This document shows positions 5,748-11,261 of a stretch of 11,261 nt of DNA, piece by piece. The stretch comes from Desulfobulbaceae bacterium UBA5628 (GTDB taxonomy: Bacteria > Desulfobacterota > Desulfobulbia > Desulfobulbales > Desulfurivibrionaceae), in assembly GCA_002421565.1 (NCBI GenBank), contig DIKC01000179.1, positions 1 to 11,261 of the forward strand, read 5' to 3'. Under the pieces are notes generated by a model, which was given only the letters and a program-made list of their open reading frames with translations, was not told the origin of the DNA and searched no databases. Within the stretch, counting starts at the first letter, position 1. Each line of letters begins with the position of its first letter. The position numbers and the translations under genes are program-made.

Positions 5748-8113
5748 CCGGCCGCGGCCCGCTCTTTTTTGGCGTCCCAATCCTCGGCCAGGAGCAGGAG
5801 GTGGGCCAGGCGGACGATCTCGCTCAAGGAAGGGTCGGCGGCCAGCCGGCCCTCCAGCCCTTCGCCGCCGTTAATTGCCGCCACCGCCTGCCGGATCTCC
5901 AGGGGCAAGGGATGACGGCCATCGGTCATGGCCGCCACCTCTTCCCGGAGATACGCCAGGGCCTCGGCCAGGTGGCGCCGGCGCAGGGTGTTGCGGTAAT
6001 AACCTTCCGCCGCCTGGTTGAATTCATGGGCGGTCAGCGAAAGGGGATCGGCCGATCGCCGGCCGGGCCGGGCCTCGCCCATGATTCCCCGCACCAAGCG
6101 GCCGGCGGCCGCTGTTTCCGGCTCACGCAACCGCGCTTCCAGATCGGCCAGCAGCTCATGGCAGCCGAACATTTCGATCAAATCCGCCCCATCCTCGAGG
6201 ATCATTGCCAGCAGGGCGAGCCGGTAGTCCCGCTGCCGCACCCGGAGATAGCCGGGATAACGGCGGCTGGCCCTGATTCCCGGGGTTCGCGCCAGAATGC
6301 CGCGGAGAAAGACGTTGTCGCTCTCCTTGCGGACAAAGAAGGTGGGCAGACCAATGGCCGCCCCGAAGAAAATCTGCCGCCGTTCGCTCTCCACCAAGGG
6401 GGTGCCGGGAATATGGCGATGACTGAGACGGTGGCCGAGCATGTACTTGAAGGCCAGGCAGTTGAGCAGCATCTGAAAATCAGCGGCCTGCCCCAAATCC
6501 TGCTCAAAATTCTCAAACAGGGAGTAATAGCGCGCCTCGAAACCGGAAAAGCCCATCGCCGCCTGGGCTCGCAAGCGGATCAACTGATAGACCGACATGC
6601 TCCGGTCAAAGACCCCCAAGGCCTCCAAGTCCGCCTTGAGGCGGACGTCGTTGCCGAGGACGCCGTCCTGGCCGCAGTTGCTTTCGGTGGAAAGCAGGGC
6701 CACCGGGTAATCGAGGAGCCGGAAGTCCGGCACGAAATCGCCCTTAAGGCCGAACAGCCGCCCGATCAGGCGATCCAGTCCGGGCGGCCCGAAGGGGGTA
6801 AGGCGGTGGCCGGCCAAACGGTTGCGGGCCTTTTTCTTCCAGCGCCGCCAGAGCATCCGCAGGTGGGTGTAATCAAGCTCATGGGCGAGAAAGCCCAGCA
6901 CCTGTTCCGGATGGAAATCCTCGAAGGCCAGGCGGTAGGGGGCGGCGCTGTAAGTGCCGACAAAAAGGGGCAAAAAATGCTCCATGATCTTGGCCGCGAG
7001 ATCGCCGAGATACTTTTCATGGGCCGGCCCGAAACCGGAAGCAGGGTTGGTGAGCAGGGCGCCCAGTTTGCGGCTGCCGAGGCTGACATGGGTGCCGTTG
7101 TTGGCCAGCCCGATGTTGGAGGTATGGGGCAGCACCACCAGATTACTGGTGATGATCCCCGCCTCCCGCAACTTCATGACCCCGTTCAGGTGGCTGCGGC
7201 TCAAGACCTGATGACAGAGCGCCATGTAGCGGTGCTTGCTCTCGCCGTCGTTCCAGCCGGACAGGCAGGGACTCATGAAGAGTTCCCGGTAGAAGGCGTC
7301 GGAAATCCCTTCGTTCAACTGGCGCTGACGCACCGGCGGATGGGGGGAGAAGAAGATCAAGGCCTGCTGGCCGTTTTCTTCCAGGGAAAATTTACGATTG
7401 GCGTAGAGCAGGAGCAGATGGCTCAAAAGAAAACGGCGGGCCGTTTCCCGGGCCAGCTTGCGGCCCAGCCCCTCGGCCGGGCGATGATGCACGACATGAA
7501 AGGAAAAGGTCTCCGGCGAGGTGTTGTCATTGAGAAAATGAGCGAGCAGCCGGCGGCCGGTGGCCTGGGCCTGGGGGCAAAGGGCGGCGTTTTCTCCGAT
7601 GAGATCGGCCAGTGCCAGCTTCAGCAGATAGCTGATCGGCACCCGCAGCCACTCCTCGCCCTGACGGGTGAGGAAGAACCGCTCCCGATCTCGGCGGGTC
7701 GGGCTGTTGGGGAGATTTTTGTCGGCCCGCAAATCGCCGTGGAGAATTTCGGCTGCGTAACGGCCCAGGCGGCTGAGCGGCAGGCGCACCCAACTGTTTT
7801 CCCAGACCTCTTCCGGGTTGTCGGCCAGATAGCGTTCCAGGTTGCGGCCCAGACGGGGAGAGGCATCCCCCACCCTGGCCCGGCGCAGGATATTGGCAAA
7901 ATAGTTGGAGGACTCGATGCTGGCCGGCAGGTCAACCGCCTCCCGCCGGCCAAGCACCGCCACCTGCAATTCGTTCTCCACCCCGCCGGTGGTGTCGCCG
8001 GGGGCAAAGGGCAAGGCCGCCGAATCGCCGGGGTTCACCCCCAGCCGCAGCAAACATTCATCGAGATTGACCCGGGCCGGAAAGTTCTCCGGATACGCCG
8101 CCAGCTTGCCCAT
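5744..8113 (-). CDS. Large conserved-looking protein of unknown function (789 aa), phoU-psd linker
   Basis: I do not recognise this family. It is 789 residues, apparently soluble, with no signal peptide, no clear membrane segment, and no P-loop, Rossmann or Cys-rich metal motif that I can see. It is rich in Arg, Leu and aromatic residues. Motif-like, probably functional stretches are: FSFHVVHHRP (203-212), SPCLSGWNDGESKHRY (281-296), VVLPHTSNIGLANNGTHVSL (326-345), EDFHPEQVLGFLAHELDY (398-415), LSTESNCGQDGVLGND (474-489), HRLSHRHIPGTPLVESERRQ (561-580) and RRYPGYLRVRQRDYR (617-631). The density of His, Asn, Glu and Arg in these suggests an enzyme. ATG 8113 overlaps the phoU stop (TGATG); a TTG three bases earlier is an alternative. 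Its own stop overlaps the psd start (ATGA). Coupling to both neighbours suggests it works with the decarboxylase and the Lgt-like protein. Any lipid role is inference. Confidence 0.87.
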   Translation of the reverse strand: MGKLAAYPENFPARVNLDECLLRLGVNPGDSAALPFAPGDTTGGVENELQVAVLGRREAVDLPASIESSNYFANILRRARVGDASPRLGRNLERYLADNPEEVWENSWVRLPLSRLGRYAAEILHGDLRADKNLPNSPTRRDRERFFLTRQGEEWLRVPISYLLKLALADLIGENAALCPQAQATGRRLLAHFLNDNTSPETFSFHVVHHRPAEGLGRKLARETARRFLLSHLLLLYANRKFSLEENGQQALIFFSPHPPVRQRQLNEGISDAFYRELFMSPCLSGWNDGESKHRYMALCHQVLSRSHLNGVMKLREAGIITSNLVVLPHTSNIGLANNGTHVSLGSRKLGALLTNPASGFGPAHEKYLGDLAAKIMEHFLPLFVGTYSAAPYRLAFEDFHPEQVLGFLAHELDYTHLRMLWRRWKKKARNRLAGHRLTPFGPPGLDRLIGRLFGLKGDFVPDFRLLDYPVALLSTESNCGQDGVLGNDVRLKADLEALGVFDRSMSVYQLIRLRAQAAMGFSGFEARYYSLFENFEQDLGQAADFQMLLNCLAFKYMLGHRLSHRHIPGTPLVESERRQIFFGAAIGLPTFFVRKESDNVFLRGILARTPGIRASRRYPGYLRVRQRDYRLALLAMILEDGADLIEMFGCHELLADLEARLREPETAAAGRLVRGIMGEARPGRRSADPLSLTAHEFNQAAEGYYRNTLRRRHLAEALAYLREEVAAMTDGRHPLPLEIRQAVAAINGGEGLEGRLAADPSLSEIVRLAHLLLLAEDWDAKKERAAAG

Positions 8114-8787
8114 CAACCGGTGGGATCCTCGTCATGGTACTGGTGGTGGACGATATTGCCCTCGACGATATAGATCACCTCTTCCCCGAGATTGGTGATC
8201 AGATCGCCGATCCGCTCCAGGTAACGGGAAACGGAGAGATAGTTGATCAGGGCGTCGATTTGATTTTTGTCCGCCAGAATTCCCTCCTTGACCAGCTTGA
8301 GATTGGCCCGGTGGAGGGCATCGATCTCATCCTCGTCGGCCAGCACCTCGGCCGCCAGATTGATGTCCAGGTTGATCAGGGCATCCAGGCTCCGGGTCAG
8401 CATGGTGTGAACCCGGCCAGCCATCAAAGCGACATCGAATGGCGGCGGGCAGGGCGGTAGCACCGCCAGGGCCCGGGTGCGGGCCGCGATCCCCACCGCC
8501 AGGTCGCCGATCCGCTCCAGGTCGTTGTTGAATTTCCAGGTGGCCATGATGAACCGTAGATCAAAGGCCACCGGCTGGTGGAGGGCGAGAATCTTGAAGC
8601 ACTCCTCCTGGATGTCGATCTTCTTGTCGTCGATCTCGTTTTCGCCGGCAAAAACCTTGTCCGCCGCCGCCGCATCGTTCTCGGTCAAGGCCCGCACCGC
8701 TGTGGAATAATTCCGTTCCACCAGCCGGAACATGCAGACCAGGTGTTTTTTCAACTTATCTATTTCACGCACGAATATCTGGGACAT
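8113..8787 (-). CDS. phoU: PhoU, phosphate transport/signalling regulator
   Basis: A 224-residue protein of normal PhoU length, built from two related three-helix halves. Each half carries the PhoU metal-site signature: NDLERIGDLAVG in the first (about residues 88-99) and YLERIGDLITNLGEEVIYIV in the second. ENEIDDKKIDIQEEC (49-63) and ADEDEIDALHRANLK are the matching upstream helices. The duplication shows in the DNA: 17 bases (CGCCGATCCGCTCCAGG) recur at about 8206 and 8506. PhoU dampens phosphate uptake by PstSCAB and helps the PhoR sensor detect phosphate sufficiency. It follows pstB after one intervening gene, a common neighbourhood. The ribosome site is weak (AGGA about 12 bases upstream). 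A strong hairpin sits just before the gene, so its level may depend on read-through or on an unseen promoter. Confidence 0.97.
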   Translation of the reverse strand: MSQIFVREIDKLKKHLVCMFRLVERNYSTAVRALTENDAAAADKVFAGENEIDDKKIDIQEECFKILALHQPVAFDLRFIMATWKFNNDLERIGDLAVGIAARTRALAVLPPCPPPFDVALMAGRVHTMLTRSLDALINLDINLAAEVLADEDEIDALHRANLKLVKEGILADKNQIDALINYLSVSRYLERIGDLITNLGEEVIYIVEGNIVHHQYHDEDPTG

Positions 8788-8814
8788 AAGATGAAAGTCC
8801 TATAGTTAAGTCAG

Positions 8815-8845
8815 GAAGAGGGGCCGGCATAACCGGCCCCTCTTC
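8815..8845 (-). terminator. Strong hairpin between the repeat-protein gene and phoU (terminator or attenuator)
   Basis: A perfect 13-base-pair stem (8815-8827 with 8833-8845) rich in GC encloses a five-base loop. It begins nine bases after the stop of the repeat-protein gene and ends 27 bases before the phoU ATG. On the minus strand it is followed only by TTCCTGACTTAAC, a weak U-tract. It may therefore be a partial terminator or an mRNA-stabilising 3' stem rather than a full stop. Confidence 0.7.
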
Positions 8846-8854
8846 AATGAAGCC

Positions 8855-9352
8855 TTAATTAACAATCGCCAGGTAGGCGTCAAGGGTTTCCGCGTCCGGG
8901 GCCTTGACCGTGATCCCGCCCGGACCCTTGCCCGGCCGCACCACATGCTTGGCCAGCTCGCCGGCTTTCTCGAACTTGGCCAGTTCCAGGGAACCGCTCT
9001 TGAATACCCACAAGCGGCCATGTTCCATCCGGGTGATGAAGCCGGGGCGGGCCAGCATATAGGCATCGATAGTCTCGGCGTCCGGCCCCTTGATCGTGAT
9101 CCCGCCCGGACCCTTACCCGGCCGTACCACATGCTTGGCCAGCTCACCGGCCTTGTCATACTTGGCCAGATCCTTGCTGCCGGGAATGAATACCCAGAGA
9201 CGGCCATGCTCCATCCGGGTCTCAAAGCCCTCCCGCTGATAGGCAGCCATCTCGCTCTGGGCCGGTTTGTCGGCCCGGGAAACGGCCGGGGCGTAGCCAA
9301 AGGCCAGGGAAAGGCTGAGGGCCAGGGCAACGGCTGAAATCATCTTCTTCAT
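8855..9352 (-). CDS. Exported protein of two tandem 62-residue repeats, within the pst operon
   Basis: A 165-residue protein with a Sec signal peptide (MKK, hydrophobic core 5-22, likely cut after VSRA at 27). The mature part is two near-identical units starting at G42 and G104, period 62. Each reads GF.TRMEHGRLWVF, a variable GS..LAK turn, then K.GELAKHVVRPGKGPGGIT and K.PDAET.DAY. The glycine-rich GKGPGGIT turn and the aromatic-charged RMEHGRLWVF strand suggest a compact beta-rich domain. I recall similar repeats in deltaproteobacterial proteins but know no assigned function. Cysteine is absent from the whole protein. It lies 48 bases after pstB with a good ribosome site (AAGGAG), so it is probably expressed with the phosphate importer. 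A periplasmic role in phosphate uptake or sensing follows from position only. Confidence 0.88.
   Translation of the reverse strand: MKKMISAVALALSLSLAFGYAPAVSRADKPAQSEMAAYQREGFETRMEHGRLWVFIPGSKDLAKYDKAGELAKHVVRPGKGPGGITIKGPDAETIDAYMLARPGFITRMEHGRLWVFKSGSLELAKFEKAGELAKHVVRPGKGPGGITVKAPDAETLDAYLAIVN
8870..9229 (-). repeat. Tandem 186-base in-gene duplication
   Basis: Two copies of a 186-base unit (9044-9229, and 8870-9043 slightly shorter) encode the two protein repeats. The DNA is still very similar: GTGATCCCGCCCGGACCCTT occurs at 8910 and again at 9096, and long stretches around it differ mostly at third codon positions. This points to an in-frame duplication that is recent or held similar by recombination. 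Confidence 0.88.
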
Positions 9353-9400
9353 GGTGTCGGTCTCCTTTTTTACGGATTAGAGGGGGTTAAAAAACGATTT

Positions 9401-10318
9401 TCATCCAAAGCGGCCGGAGATGTAATCCTCGGTCTCCTTGAGTTTCGGTTTCTTGAACATGCTCGGGGTGGGGCCGTATTCCACCAACTGACCCAGATAC
9501 ATGAAGGCGGTGTAGTCGCTGATCCGGGCCGCCTGCTGCATGTTGTGGGTGACGATCAAAATGGTGTATTCGCCCCGCAGCATGTCGATCAGATCCTCGA
9601 TCTTGCTGGTGGCGATGGGATCGAGGGCCGAGCAGGGCTCGTCCATCAGCAGCATTTCCGGCTCGGCGGCAATGGCGCGGGCGACGCAGAGCCGTTGCTG
9701 CTGGCCGCCGGACAGCCCCAGGGCGCTCTGCTCCAAGCGTTCTTTGGTCTCCTGCCAGAGGGCCGCATGCTTGAGGGATTTTTCGCACACCTCGTCGAGC
9801 AGCTTCTGGTCCCGCACCCCGTCGATCCGCAAGGGGTAAATCACGTTTTCGTAGATGGTCATGGGAAAAGGGTTGGGCTTCTGGGCCACCATCCCCATCC
9901 GCTTGCGCAGTTCGATGACATCCACCCCCGAAGCGTAGATCGAATCGCCCTCCAGGGTCATGTCGCCGCTCACCCGCACCGAATCGACCAGATCGTTGAG
10001 CCGGTTGACCGACCGCAGAAGGGTCGATTTGCCGCAGCCGGAGGGGCCGATCAGGGCGGTTACCTTGCCCTTGGGCACTTTGAGGGAAACATCGAACAGG
10101 GCCTGAGAAGCGCCGTACCAGAGGGAAAAATTGTTGATCGCCAAGACGATCTCGCTTTCCCGCTCAACTTCCGGATGCACCACCGCCGGAAACCATTCAC
10201 CGGCGGCAATGGCCTGGAGACGGCCGTTGATGGCGCGCTCCTCAAAGAGCGGCGGCGGCTCTCCGGCCGCGTACTCCCGGCCGTTGGCCTGGCCGTTGAT
10301 TTGGGTTGATTCGGTCAT
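9401..10318 (-). CDS. pstB: Phosphate ABC transporter ATP-binding protein PstB
   Basis: The ATPase of the PstSCAB high-affinity phosphate importer, acting on the cytoplasmic face of the PstA-PstC channel. Its nucleotide-binding motifs are complete: Walker [10 protein letters not shown] (91-99), Q-loop [11 protein letters not shown] (143-153), ABC signature LSGGQQQR (202-209), Walker [13 protein letters not shown] (223-234) and the switch histidine H258 in [13 protein letters not shown]. The [17 protein letters not shown] stretch is characteristic of PstB rather than other ABC ATPases. At 305 residues it is about 50 longer than usual. The excess is an N-terminal, low-complexity extension (residues 1-56) before the first strand [16 protein letters not shown] 10318 has a strong ribosome site (AAGGAG, seven-base spacing), so the extension is probably translated. 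It starts 24 bases after pstA. Confidence 0.98.
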   Translation of the reverse strand: MTESTQINGQANGREYAAGEPPPLFEERAINGRLQAIAAGEWFPAVVHPEVERESEIVLAINNFSLWYGASQALFDVSLKVPKGKVTALIGPSGCGKSTLLRSVNRLNDLVDSVRVSGDMTLEGDSIYASGVDVIELRKRMGMVAQKPNPFPMTIYENVIYPLRIDGVRDQKLLDEVCEKSLKHAALWQETKERLEQSALGLSGGQQQRLCVARAIAAEPEMLLMDEPCSALDPIATSKIEDLIDMLRGEYTILIVTHNMQQAARISDYTAFMYLGQLVEYGPTPSMFKKPKLKETEDYISGRFG

Positions 10319-10342
10319 GCAAACTCTCCTTATTGCTTTGCC

Positions 10343-11261
10343 TTACAGGGCACTGACGATGAATTTACGTTTCAACCGGGTACGCAACCGGATGGCCCCG
10401 ATGTTGAGCAAAAAGATGAGCAGAATCAGGAGCAGGGTGGTGGTAAAGACCATCGGCACCGCGGCCTCGCTGTTCTGGCTCTGGAAGCCGAGATCGTAGA
10501 TGTGAAAGCCCAGGTGCATGAAGCTCCGTTCGAGATGGACAAAGGGGGTAAAGCCGTCCACCGGCAGTTCCGGGGCCAGTTTCACCGCCCCCACCAGCAT
10601 CAGTGGCGCGACCTCGCCCGCTCCCCGAGCCATGGCCAGGATGGTGCCGGTCATGATCCCCGGCATCGCCCGGGGGAGCACAATCCGACGGATGGTCTGC
10701 CATTTGCTCGCCCCGCAGGCGTAAGAACCTTCCCGCATCGAACCGGGCACCGCCGCCAGGGCCTCCTCGGTGGCCACGATCACCACCGGCAGGGTGAGCA
10801 GAGCCAGGGTCAGGCTGGCCCAGAGGATGCCGCCGGTGCCGAAGGTAGGGCTGGGCAGCTTGGCGCTGTAGAAAAGCTGATCAATGGCGCCACCCATCAG
10901 GTAGCAGAAGAAGCCCAAGCCAAAAACGCCGTAGACGATGCTCGGCACCCCGGCCAAGTTGTTGATCGCGATCCGGATGGTGCTGACCAAGGGGCCGGCC
11001 TTGGCGTATTCCCGCAGATAGAGGGCGGAAAGCACCCCAAAGGGAACCACGCAGACGCACATGATCAGGGTCATCACCACGGTCCCGAACATGGCCGGGA
11101 AGACCCCGCCCTCGCTGTTGGCCTCGCGAGGATCGTCAAGGAGGAACTCCAACCAGCGGCTGCTGTAAACCATGATCCGGTCCACCAGCCCCAACTGATT
11201 GGCGGGATAGGCGCGGACGATTTCCGCCAATTCCAGCGTCTTTTCCCGGCCGTCGGAGGTT
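10343..11261 (-). CDS. pstA: Phosphate ABC transporter permease PstA (5' end outside window)
   Basis: The visible 305 residues are the C-terminal part of PstA, one of the two channel subunits of the phosphate importer. Hydrophobic helices alternate with the permease landmark EEALAAVPGSMREGSYACGA, continuing to the RIVLPRAMPGI end of the EAA loop (about visible residues 165-201), which docks PstB. PREANSEGGVFPAMFGT and NNLAGVPSIVYGVFGLGFF are typical of PstA, and RGAGEVAPLMLVGA follows. The frame stays open to the window edge, with ...EKTLELAEIVRAYPANQLG upstream of the first helix. A TTG at 11228-11230 could be read as a start, but this segment matches the inside of the long-form PstA with an extra N-terminal periplasmic region, so the true start is probably upstream. 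pstS and pstC are likely further upstream. Confidence 0.96.
   Translation of the reverse strand, partial: TSDGREKTLELAEIVRAYPANQLGLVDRIMVYSSRWLEFLLDDPREANSEGGVFPAMFGTVVMTLIMCVCVVPFGVLSALYLREYAKAGPLVSTIRIAINNLAGVPSIVYGVFGLGFFCYLMGGAIDQLFYSAKLPSPTFGTGGILWASLTLALLTLPVVIVATEEALAAVPGSMREGSYACGASKWQTIRRIVLPRAMPGIMTGTILAMARGAGEVAPLMLVGAVKLAPELPVDGFTPFVHLERSFMHLGFHIYDLGFQSQNSEAAVPMVFTTTLLLILLIFLLNIGAIRLRTRLKRKFIVSAL

Noticed and set aside
4731..5915. A 394-codon open frame on the plus strand across psd
   Set aside because: It lies antisense to recognisable Psd motifs and has a low-complexity Gly/Ala/His/Arg translation.
5801..8173. A 790-codon open frame on the plus strand, opposite the unknown 789-residue gene
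   Set aside because: It mirrors the real gene codon for codon, as GC-rich coding DNA often does. Its translation is Gln/Gly/His-rich with no domain pattern, it lacks a good ribosome site, and the minus-strand gene is coupled to its neighbours.
8206..8522. A repeated 17-base sequence in phoU as a possible mobile or regulatory repeat
   Set aside because: It encodes the duplicated LERIGDL signature present in both halves of every PhoU, so it reflects protein structure.
9545..10309. A 254-codon plus-strand open frame opposite pstB
   Set aside because: PstB has every ABC motif on the minus strand; the plus frame is its antisense shadow.

Overview
The window is GC-rich, gene-dense bacterial chromosome. 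The gene types (a methyl-accepting chemotaxis protein, an EAL-CBS-GGDEF signalling protein, a long-form PstA, a small CxC...CP cysteine protein) fit an anaerobic 'deltaproteobacterium' (Desulfobacterota/Desulfuromonadales-like). This is an inference from gene style; there is no rRNA or other phylogenetic marker. No tRNA, rRNA, CRISPR array, insertion sequence or phage gene was seen, and no stretch over 300 bases lacks a gene.

Layout, left to right. (1) Plus strand, 1-473: the 3' end of a chemotaxis receptor. (2) Plus strand, 605-2742: a 77-residue Cys-rich ORF followed 5 bases later by a 632-residue EAL-CBS-GGDEF cyclic-di-GMP protein, closed by a strong terminator. (3) Plus strand, 2817-3714: a toxin-antitoxin cassette (ribbon-helix-helix antitoxin and PIN-domain toxin) with its own operator-like repeats, followed by the deleted remnant of a second, AbrB-type antitoxin. 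(4) Minus strand, 11261-3668: one long run of genes, pstA (5' end outside the window), pstB, a secreted tandem-repeat protein, phoU, a 789-residue protein I do not recognise, a phosphatidylserine-decarboxylase-family protein and an Lgt-like membrane protein. It converges on the toxin-antitoxin island.

How the genes may work together. PstA and PstB are the permease and ATPase of the high-affinity phosphate importer, and PhoU is its regulator. The next three genes are coupled to phoU: phoU/orf789 overlap as TGATG, orf789/psd overlap as ATGA, and psd/lgt-like are 16 bases apart. This predicts a phosphate-linked module that combines a decarboxylase of the Psd family, an Lgt-fold membrane protein and a large soluble unknown. 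Phosphate-responsive lipid-headgroup or lipid-anchor chemistry is the simplest reading, but it is inference. A small exported protein made of two 62-residue repeats sits inside the same operon between pstB and phoU. A strong hairpin after it could adjust phoU and downstream expression.

The candidate for an undescribed system is the phoU-orf789-psd-lgt module, together with the repeat protein. The other notable observation is the AbrB antitoxin remnant beside the intact toxin-antitoxin pair.
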